A stretch of 64,000 bases of DNA from Wuchereria bancrofti. Its lineage: Eukaryota > Nematoda > Chromadorea > Rhabditida > Onchocercidae. The stretch's first letter is position 1. Each line of letters opens with the position of its first letter. Shown here one piece after another: positions 54,748 to 64,000 of this stretch. The DNA is taken from NCBI GenBank assembly GCA_005281725.1, contig SSBO01000008.1, forward strand, positions 2,170,001 through 2,234,000, written 5' to 3'. A program made the position numbers and the translations under genes. Under the pieces are notes generated by a model. It did not search any database. It saw nothing but the letters and a program-made list of their open reading frames with translations, and was not told the DNA's origin.

Positions 54748-57700
54748 ATGGCTGTTGTTGGAATTTTCGCCGGAAATTTCCACTTCATATTACAAATTAT
54801 AGTAATTTTTGTAACAAATTATGATATAGCCAAAGCTGAAGGTGTTAAACAGGTAAGCTTTTTGAACTTTTTATCATTCTGATATTATCAGAGGAAGTTT
54901 GAAAGTTCATTTTTAGAGAAGCGAATGGATGAATTCATCATGGAAATAATGTTTTCTAATCCTTCTTGCTTTTTATTGTGTTAGATGGATGTGTGTTACT
55001 TTGCTATTTTGCTTCTCTTCCGGATCAGGAGCAGATTAGAAAACCTGAACAGTAAATTAGAATTCATTTCTATCCTGAATATTTACCAGTAGTTTTTTTC
55101 GACTTATTTAAATTTTGTGTTGTATGCATGCAAAATATCTCTTCACAATTCGTTAAATATAATTTAAAAGACAGTTATCAATCTGTTAGATATTCCAAAA
55201 TAAGTTCTTTCAACTTTCCGACTTCAATTCATTGTTCCGTTTGTATAGCATTAAATTATATCCTTTTGAAAGATTACAGATGATTTATTAATAATAGCCC
55301 GATAGTTTCATTCCATTTAACCGATTCTTCTCACTATAAAATACATTTTTACAATTTTATTTTTTATTTCTCTGATGATAAAAATGATTGAAATGAAGAG
55401 TTGTTTGTGTAATAGTGAAAACAAAAAAAAAAAAAAAATTCCATCAGTATTACTATGAGAGTTGAAATTCAAAGCTAAATATAGTAGTAAAAGACTTAAA
55501 AAAGAATTATAAAAAGTTCATTTTACAATTACTGAAGAATTTTATTGANNNNNNNNNNNNNNNNNNNNNNNNNNNNNNNNNNNNNNNNNNNNNNNNNNNN
55601 NNNNNNNNNNNNNNNNNNNNNNNNNNNNNNNNNNNNNNNNNNNNNNNNNNNNNNNNNNNNNNNNNNNNNNNNNNNNNNNNNNNNNNNNNNNNNNNNNNNN
55701 NNNNNNNNNNNNNNNNNNNNNNNNNNNNNNNNNNNNNNNNNNNNNNNNNNNNNNNNNNNNNNNNNAAAAATTAAAAATTAAAAAAATTAAAAATTAAAAA
55801 AAAATGCTATTACTGAAAACAAATAAACAATGATCACAGTATCTTTTACTCTTTTTTTTTTTGTTTTCATTAGAACAAAAAAAAAAAAAGTGTAAGAAAT
55901 ATTTTAGGAATTACGAAAACATTTTGCATACGATGATAAGCATATTAATGTGGTAAGCTCGTTATTGTTACAAATGAAGGAAATTGCACACAGTCAAGCT
56001 TACGGAAATCGCGTATTCAGTCGTGACGTACGTTTAAATATATCAAAATTTTTTCGAATTCATTTAATCTTAAATATTAAATGTTATATCATTATGATTA
56101 CAAGTTAAGAATACGTGAAATCTATTTCATATAAACTATAATCATTGCTTATTTTTAGTATTTATTGGATAATAATAATTTCATATTCACTTGAAAAGGA
56201 TAATTAATTAAATTTTATTACAGAGTGCTGTTGATAGCAAAAAAGATGTTTCAATTAGTGCAGAACAACCAAAAACAATCAGTAAATTAACACCTTACTT
56301 ATTTGAAGGTTATTTTTTTTTTTTTTTTTTTTTTGTTAGTAAAATTTAGTTTAAAAAATGAATCTTACAATTTTTTACAAAATATTTAAATGCAATATAT
56401 TTAATAAAAAAATTTTTTTTTGAATATGCTTCTTTATAGGTGATATATTCCTTTCAACACAACAAGCAATGACTATATTGGACTCATTGGCCAGCAAAAA
56501 TAATACAAATAAAAAAGGTCAACAACGTATGGCACATGATGCACCATTATATTTATTTCGAGGAGCTTCTGAAAAAGAAAAACGTTTTGCTGCTGAACAT
56601 GAAGCTAAATGGTTTCAATTTCCAATAAAATATCGATTTGATGAATCACTTGGTTAGTTAATGATTTTATTTTACATCAAAAAAAAAATTCATTATTTTG
56701 TTTTTCTTCCTAATATATTATTTATAATAGAATATCATTTGAGATATTCTACATATCAGTCAAATTCTAAAAGCTTTGGAAATATGGCAAAGCAATACGT
56801 GTATTAAATTTGAAAACGATCAAGAAGCTAGCGGTGATTATATCGAATTTTTTGAAGGTGATGGGTAAGTCTACTTTATACTTAAAATGATGGGTAAGTC
56901 TACTTTATACTTAAAATGATGGGTAAGTGTGTTTTATATTTTGAAATAAGCAGCATTTGTAATTACTTTAAAAGAAAAAAAAGAATTAATTAATTGAATT
57001 ATGAGTACAAGTAAAATTTTAGCATCATTTTTGCAATATTATTACAGGTGCTATTCGATGGTCGGTCGTTTCGGTGGTAGACAAGGAATATCAATTGGTA
57101 AGGGATGTGAAAGGGTAAGTAATACTTCATTTGTATCACCTTAAATCATATACATATTTAAGTTAAATTACTTTAAACAGTAATGCATTCTTCAAAAGAT
57201 TCTAAATTACTTTAAACAGTAATGCATTCTTCAAAAGATTCTAAATTACTTTAAACAGTAACACATTCTTCAAAAGATTTTAAATTACTTGAAACAGTAA
57301 TGCATTCTTCAAAAGATTCTTAGGGATAAATTTTTTTTAATATATTTTTTTATTTTTTTTAATCAAAAGATTTTTAGAAGTATTTCTTTTCTTCTTCTTT
57401 TTTTTTTTCATTGATTAATAGCAATGAAGATATTCGTGTTAATTTTAAATATTCATTAAAATTTATTGCATTTTAGATAGGCACTATAATACATGAAGTT
57501 GGCCATACATTAGGCTTATGGCACGAACAATCCAGGCCTGATGCTGAAGAATATATTACGGTAGTAAAGGAATATATAATACCATCGTATATTAGTGAAT
57601 TTTTGAAACGAAGCGAACATGAAATTGCAACTTTTAACGTACCGTACGATCTCGGTTCAATCATGCATTATGGTTCCACGGCATTCAGCGTAGATCAGAA

Positions 57701-60638
57701 AAGCAAAACACTGCTGACGAAGTACTTAATTAATTAGTAATAATTATATAGCTTCCTAGAATTATTTAAAATAAAATTTCTTGCAGAGATCCTTTCTATC
57801 AGATGACAATTGGTCAACGTGATTCATTATCTTTTTATAATATCAAATTAATCAATGAAGCCTATTGCAAAGGTAACTTCAAGTTTGAAATTTAAATCAA
57901 AATTTAGAGTGGATGTAAATTCATTTCAATAATTATTATTTAAAATAAAGCTATTTTTATTGACACAGGTGATTGTAAAGAAAAAAATGAATGTAGAAAT
58001 GGTGGTTACCTGAATCCCAGTAATTGCAAAAGTTGTCTTTGTCCAAGTGGTTTTGGTGGTTCAAAATGCGAAACGCATGCTACAAGCGAATGTAAATTTA
58101 TTTGTTTCCTTACATTTTAATTAATGTGACGTTTTTTTTTTTTTTCGAAGTAAAATATTATTAGTTAATTCAACTTAATTTCAAAATTGTATTTATCGTT
58201 TTTATCTCTTTTGTAAATTTAAATTTTTGAAATTTCGAACAAATTTTTAATTAAAAAATTAATAAAATTAGTTTTATACTTTGTCTTGCTTATGTTATCA
58301 AAATGCTTTAGCAGAATGCTTCAGCGAATAGCAAATGTGGTGGAACGTTGAAAGCTATAGTTGATTGGCAATATATTGAATCACCAGGATATCCCGATGA
58401 ATATTCCACAAATGTCATATGTAATTGGCTTATTGAAGCTGACAAAGGTTGATGAATTTTTTTTTTCAATTTGAAATATAAATTTCAAATTTATATATTT
58501 ATACTTTTTCAATCTGTGGTAACTCACATTTTCTTTATTGTATTATACCTTTAGAGGAAAGAATTGAAATCAGTTTCGAAGATAATTTCGGCATATTTTG
58601 TTCCAGTACTTGTGTTGATTATATCGAATTAAAAATTGGCAATGATTTGGCTAATACCGGTTACAGGTATTTTTGAATTCATCTTTTCCATTGTTATAAA
58701 AATTTTCTAATTAAGCTTTCAAAATTATCAATACATTACTTGCATCAAACATTTTATTAGATTTATACATAAATCTTTAATTAAGTTATGTGTATATATA
58801 GCTTTAAAGTTTAGATAATGATAATTCATGATTTAGTATTTTTGATCTAAAACTATGTAAACATTTAATACGTATTAAATTTAACAAAATATTATAATGC
58901 TTAATTTTACTTCTTATAAGCTTTCACATTGAATATTAATTATTTTTACTTCTTTTCTAGATATCATATATCCATAATAGTTTAATAATTTCTTATTCTT
59001 TCAAAAGAATTGATATCAATTATAATGATAACAAGTTCAAATAATACAAATATAAACAATAAATGCAAAAGTGCTATAATCATAGAACTATTGGCCTGAA
59101 ATATAAATATTATTGTTTACTATAGCTCAACATTTTATATTTAATATTGACATTTGATGCAGATTAATATATAACAAAGAGTACTTTATAATCTCAGTAT
59201 TAATTTTTGTTTGCGATGCAATCAAAACAATAAATTTTCATTAGAATTTCATGAAAGAAAAATCTTTCTTAGATTCATAAATAAACATAGCAGAGAAATA
59301 ATAATAATAATACGTATGAATAAATGTTGAATAGGTAAGAAAGTAAATAAAAAGAGGAGACGAAATCTCAGGATATGCTGCTACGATAAGCCAAAGGATT
59401 CATTAGTCTCGGCAAAATATCAAGCTGTCATCATATTTCATGCAACAACAGGCGAAGATACTGGTTTCAAGCTTAAATTTCGAAAAAGTTCGTAATGTAT
59501 ATACACTTTTGAAAAGTAAATTTCATAAGCATGTCTGAAATTCTATTATTATATTTTCAAATTTTTAGCTATGAAACCAGCTCGAACAACTCCTTCATTA
59601 CCCAAGACGACAACAACAGGTACGAAAGATTAACAAATATTCAATATTTAATTTGAATTTAACTGAAATCATCGTTTCATTACAAAGCATCATATTATTA
59701 CGAATGCTTATCATTGAAAGATTACATATCTTTTGACATCATAATAATTGTTTAATTAAAAAAAAAAAAATTCCACTTTCCTTTAAACCACAAATTTATT
59801 ATGAAATAGTTTAGAGATAAGAAAATCCGCTTCCGCTGGCTCTTTCAGGAAATTTATTTTTTTACAAATTAAGGGACAATGAAATGAGCTTTTTTTGTGA
59901 AAATTTAAAAATCAAATTTCAGTTCCTCATACAACAATAGTTGGAAATGATATTTGGTCTGAATGGGGTGAATGGTCACAATGTTCTCGTTCTTGCGGTG
60001 CATGCGGTATAAAGTCTAGGCTTCGAATATGTAAAACTGCCCAGTGCAGGTTTATTTTTACCTTTTAGCACACATTCAATGAAATAATATGTTGCATTTC
60101 AATTAAAGAATTAAAATTTTAGTGGTAAAGTTCAACAGTTTTTAACATGTAACCTACAAGCATGTCCAGTGGATATCAGATGTACCAAAGTTAAATTCAA
60201 GAATCGATTATGTGCTGATGGTAACATCTGTGGCAAGTATATTTTTCTTATTCATTAATGGTAATATTGATAATAGCAATGATATGATAAAAAACAGAAG
60301 TATTAATGATTAAAAGATAAAATTATAGCTAACAGTGATAACAAGTAATTTATCAATTCTTATTTTACACAACTAAATGTTTCATTCATTGCATTTGTTA
60401 TCGCTAAATTTTGTTAGCTTTAGTAAATTAATATTTAAAATAGTTTATTTCACATTCTTATAAACTCTTAAATTCATTTATTCCTAAAAATTTGTTTCAC
60501 TCAAAATTTGCCCAAAATTTAACTTCTAGACCTGGAGAATTGTTATCGAGTTGCAGTCGACCAAGTTGCTGTCCACCATTTGAGAATATCGATGGTAAAT
60601 GTCAAACTGATCAACCTCTATTGATTCCACTGGAATAA
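54748..60638 (+). CDS. nas-36: Secreted astacin metalloprotease with EGF, CUB and TSP1 domains (NAS-36-like)
   Basis: This is a zinc endopeptidase; nematode relatives NAS-36 and NAS-37 act at moulting (family knowledge). Exons: 54748-54852, 55908-56027, 56224-56308, 56440-56652, 56744-56864, 57048-57114, 57477-57721, 57787-57872, 57969-58091, 58325-58447, 58555-58666, 59372-59487, 59569-59619, 59923-60049, 60123-60236, 60530-60638. All phases agree; 638 aa. Order: signal peptide 1-29; propeptide with FEGD aspartate switch (about 103); catalytic domain from about 157 with [12 protein letters not shown] (zinc His 243, 247, 253; Glu 244) and Met-turn SIMHYG (Met 300, Tyr 302); EGF-like 349-385; CUB about 393-510; Thr-rich linker; TSP1 from about 530 ([15 protein letters not shown]); Cys-rich tail. 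Acceptors of the exons at 56744, 58325 and 59372 were chosen by frame, because nearer AGs give stops. Length fits NAS-36 better than the longer NAS-37. An N gap lies in intron 1, so an extra exon cannot be excluded. Confidence 0.88.
55549..55765. other. Assembly gap (217 N)
   Basis: A run of N in the first intron of the astacin gene. It is followed by AAAAATTAAAAATTA-type simple repeats, which may explain the gap. Confidence 1.
56860..56928. repeat. 29-bp tandem repeat duplicating a 5' splice site
   Basis: GATGGGTAAGT begins at 56860, 56889 and 56918, as part of a 29-base unit starting GATGGGTAAGTCTACTTTAT. The first copy is the real exon end and donor of the astacin exon 56744-56864. Use of a later copy would read GGG TAA and stop. 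Confidence 0.92.
57164..57319. repeat. 39-bp tandem repeat, four copies, in an astacin-gene intron
   Basis: The unit starts TAAATTACTTTAAACAGTAA and ends TGCATTCTTCAAAAGATTC, with copies at 57164, 57203, 57242 and 57281. Copies three and four carry a few substitutions. It is intronic, between the exons at 57048-57114 and 57477-57721. Confidence 0.95.
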
Positions 60639-62439
60639 ATCCTCTAGTCTACCTATTTGTAAATGTCAATTCCTTTGCTATTTTAAACTGATTTGACTTA
60701 AAGTTTTTAAATTATAATTCGAAAATTCAAAAAAAAAAAAAAAAAAAACTAACCTCCTCTACTTTTTTATAAAAATTTCTATTCGGAACAGAATTATTTT
60801 CAGTCTTTTTAATAAAAATTTTAAGAGAGACATCACTTTTTTCAGGATAAAACTTGCTATAGTTTTTGTCAGCATTGTTTTTTTGTCAGCTTGCTTATTT
60901 GTCATCTTCCAAAAGAATTCATAAATTTCGAAAACTCTGCACTACACTCTTCTTGAATATGTCGTTGCTTCCATTCTCATTTATAACAATTGCCATTTCA
61001 GTTTAATTGAACGATGTTTGAGTAAAAAGTAAAGGAATTATAAATTATTGTAACATAATTCGCATTAAAAAGTATCACCACAATATCCATAATAAAACTA
61101 ATTTTTTTAATGGTAATGTTACTAATAAATAAATATCCGATCCATCACTTTTGGGTGGAAAAAAAGAAAATTTCCCATTTTTTTCAATATTCTGACCATG
61201 AACCAGAACAGGAATTTAGATCATAGCTAAACAATTATTTCTGGAATGACAATTCGATTTCTCATAAATGATTGCGCTGAGAAGTTGTGAAGAAATTCGT
61301 TCCGACACTTTGAGTATGACAGGTTCAAATCTTCAAAAATTTAAAAATACACTAAATATCAGAAAAAGATGTGGGAAGAGTGGTATTCTCTATTTCAAAA
61401 CCGGAGAAACTTGAATAAACAGAACTTTGTCTTTCTTTATCCAACACAAAATGCTGATAAATTAAATGATATAAGCAATACAAGAAAGATGAGAAAGAAA
61501 CAGAAAAATATAATGATTCATAAATTTTAATGATTCAAAAATACACTACAAAGCGAAACATAACAGTGATAAAAGAGAGTATAAATTTTTAACACTAAAA
61601 AATTAGGAAATAATGATACTGGTCAAAGCCAACGAGTACAACCAAAATATATTATAACATTTTCAACGGTGAATGAGTCATTTCAATTTTAATTCAGATC
61701 CTGCTTAATATGGTTGAAATAGTTAACTAGATTCTTTTATTACTCACCAACAGTTTAAAAATATAGGAAGCTTTACATATCTTTTCTTCACTGGCAGCAA
61801 ACCAAAACAACATTATGTCCTTAAAAAGATATATGCTTTCGAAGCAATAAAAAAAAACATAAATTATCATTTGCTGTGAAACTTTTTGGAAGTCATAAAC
61901 TAAAACTATGTCAAGTAAAAAGTACATTATTCATATTTTTTTCCAAAAGTGGTTAAATTTTTGATTCCTTGACATCTTGATTTAAAAAATTCATATGAGT
62001 CAAGTCTGTAATTAATTAAACTGCATTTGGGACTTGATAAATTTAGATTTTAAGCACTAAAATAAAATCCTTTTAAAGTATTATCAACAAAACTCCTCAA
62101 TATGCTTTTTCTTATTAAAATTGAGATTTTTGAAGTCATTCGAAAGATATCTTCAAACAAAGAAAGCAAAGGAAATCAAGAAAATTTGAAATTTTTTTAA
62201 AGAGTCGTTAAAAAAAAAGTCACATATACAAAATCACGACAACTTCCACGATAATTTCAAGTCTACTTATGCAAAGTAGCGCAACCAAATAATAAAATAA
62301 TGAAGATTATCTGTATATGTGTATGTATGTGTGTATGTATGTGTGTGTGTGTCGACAAATGATATACGAGATTCTGATTGATGAAGTGAAAAAGAACTGT
62401 ACTATTTCAGAAGAGATTCTTTACTTGGGCTATAATAGT
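60639..62439. other. Intergenic region between convergent genes
   Basis: About 1.8 kb between the 3' ends of the astacin gene (plus) and the unnamed right-edge gene (minus). It contains poly-A tracts and a GT-rich microsatellite. No coding or RNA gene is supportable; the minus-strand frame at 61727-61927 has no recognisable features. Confidence 0.6.
62312..62352. repeat. (TG)/(TATG) microsatellite
   Basis: Alternating GTATGT and GTGTGT units ending in seven uninterrupted GT pairs. It is intergenic, about 90 bases beyond a stop codon on the minus strand. Confidence 0.92.
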
Positions 62440-64000
62440 TCACATTTCAAATTTGAATGCGGCACAAATATCATCAGTACCACCACTGGATAGCCTCAAT
62501 GTGCAACGCTCAACCGAGCAACGTAAACTGATACCCGCTTCAGCTATTTCATTGGCCTGAAAAAGCAAAATATTATAAAATGAATAAATGCGAAACTGCA
62601 TTGGTTGACTAGGAAACAAAAGGCAATCTAAAAGTGAGTGTGACAAAAAAATCGAAAAACATTAATGAAGAACAGAATGAAAGATCGAAATTTGAAAAAA
62701 AAAAAAAATACACAACAAATTATTGATATCAGCAGAGACGATTCATTCAAAAAAAAAAATTCTTTAGAATATTAACAAATGGAGATATGCAAAAAACAGT
62801 GCTCAAAAAAAGAAAAAAAAAAAGTAAGCCTCGATATTCTAAAAGAGTGAATAGAACGTTTGGCTTCCCCAATTACAGTGAATAATTAGGTAAGCATACT
62901 AAGTTGTATTCTTAAGCATATTTTGTGAATAAAACTTAAGATGCTTGTCGCAAAATCATTTGGTGTAATCTCTTTCTAGTTAGCTAATCGATAGTTTTAC
63001 CTCCCTGCTTCGTTTTACCCATCATATCGTATTTTGCACATACGCTTATGTTGAGTTTCTCTGATGCTACTTTCTTGCTAACATTGCTATCCTCACAGAA
63101 TTCGAGTATTTGAATTTTAGATGAAGCAAAAAGGAAATCTCTCCCAATTGTAGCATATTTATTATAAAGAGAAAAGTAAAAACCCACTTTTTCATGGCTA
63201 TACAATGTCAGTTCACCGCTATCATGTGTTGGAAGCACATCCACTTCAAGCTCTACAAATCCAAAACTATACAAAATATTAGTATAAAAAGAACAATGAA
63301 GCATTACTTCTATGCAACTTTCTTGATTTCTTTCTAGTTCGAAAAAAGAAAGCCATAAATCATTCAGTAATTTCTTCTTATTTCCTGATTTACTTTTTTT
63401 TTTGAACAAATATTAGTTACGACTATGCTTTACTTTGTATTTAACTAAAATTAACCTGGTTTATTCCATGCTGCTTTACCAGCAATAAGACCGTCTATAA
63501 AATGTGTTCGTATTGAATCTTTTCCACTCAGCACATAACGCCTAAAAAAATATGCATTAGCAAAAAAAGGGGAAGAAAAAACGAAACAAACAACAGTAGA
63601 AGCATTCTCATAAATTAATCAGTGTAAGATGTTTTCAGTTTCACAAATCTTCTCTCTTTGTATCAAAACAATCTAGCAATCTATACTGACTATCTTTGGT
63701 AGCAATAATATACCAGGCATCAGAGTAAAACATAAAAAGTATTCATTTTTTTATAGCTTACATTCAAAATGTACATTGTTAATTAGCAAGCGATACATTT
63801 CTTTACCAAAAGAAACACAGTATGGAGAGCTTTAATAAAATCACATATGATTTGTTAAAAAAAAAAAAAGGAAATTTTTGTAAAAATGAATCTGTAGTAA
63901 CTAACAGATTTTTTGATAAATTTGAAAAAAAAAAAAAAAAGAAATCAATGATGCAAACCTGGATCGAATACTAGTTACAAATGCTTTTGCTGTTTCTTCA
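62440..64000 (-). CDS. Unidentified protein, 3' exons (gene runs off the right edge)
   Basis: I do not recognise the family. Four minus-strand exons join with consistent phases: 63959 to beyond 64000 (EETAKAFVTSIRS), 63456-63541 (RYVLSGKDSIRTHFIDGLIA then GKAAWNKP), 63188-63252 (ELEVDVLPTHDSGELTLYSH then EK) and 62440-62556 (ANEIAEAGISLRCSVERCTL then RLSSGGTDDICAAFKFEM, stop TGA). Each is flanked by (T)nAG and GT. The composition is balanced and coding-like, in contrast to its introns, and the short alternating hydrophobic pattern suggests beta strands. No membrane segment is visible. An open minus-strand frame at about 62984-63110 inside the last intron (reading DSNVSKKVASEKLNISVCAK) may be an additional or alternative exon, but its end phase does not fit the next exon. 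Confidence 0.65.

Noticed and set aside
55545..55781. Open frame across the N gap
   Set aside because: Produced entirely by unknown bases.
61250..61335. GGTTCAAATC resembling a tRNA T-loop
   Set aside because: No matching acceptor stem, D-arm or anticodon arm could be drawn around it.

Overview
This window is nuclear DNA of a nematode. It is very AT-rich, with long homopolymer runs. Its genes have many short exons bounded by GT...AG introns with (T)nCAG or (T)nTAG acceptors. Several start codons lie 10-25 nt downstream of a splice-acceptor-like site with no obvious upstream exon, which fits spliced-leader trans-splicing. The encoded proteins (an astacin with EGF, CUB and TSP1 domains, a RIG-5-like Ig protein, a 777-residue aconitase) fit a nematode. 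Intron length and base composition suggest a clade III (filarial or spirurid) species, but the genus cannot be read from the sequence. All gene models were spliced by hand from reading frames, splice signals and remembered family sequences. A 217-base N gap lies at 55549-55765.

Layout: (1) 1-670, minus strand: the 5' exons of an ethanolaminephosphotransferase (EPT1/SELENOI family), cut by the window edge. (2) 671-10914: about 10 kb with no supportable gene. (3) 10915-24691, plus: a two-PH-domain coiled-coil protein of the MPRIP/outspread family, with a 22-nt microexon that would switch the C-terminal reading frame. (4) 26734-31718, minus: complete mitochondrial aconitase (aco-2). (5) 32055-34145, minus: three phase-compatible orphan coding exons between aco-2 and the next gene, with a 33-bp minisatellite between them. 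(6) 35091-43046, minus: a three-Ig-domain surface protein resembling nematode RIG-5 and insect DIPs. (7) 46392-46870, minus: a COX7C-like cytochrome oxidase subunit. (8) 46871-49067: a divergent intergenic region holding 45-bp and 52-bp tandem arrays. (9) 49068-53967, plus: a four-FAS1-domain, probably GPI-anchored, fasciclin-I-like protein. (10) 54748-60638, plus: a secreted astacin metalloprotease resembling NAS-36. (11) 62440 to the right edge, minus: the 3' exons of a gene I cannot name.

These are independent eukaryotic genes, not an operon or a defence island. Loose themes are mitochondrial energy metabolism (aconitase, COX7C), cell-surface and matrix biology (RIG-5-like, fasciclin, astacin) and actomyosin or Rho control (MPRIP-like). 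I found no CRISPR array, no intact transposon, no rRNA and no convincing tRNA. The most unusual signals are the frame-switching microexon at 23402-23423, the orphan exons at 32055-34145, and two anomalies in the aconitase gene (a donor that lacks one base, and an Asn-to-Met change in a conserved motif).
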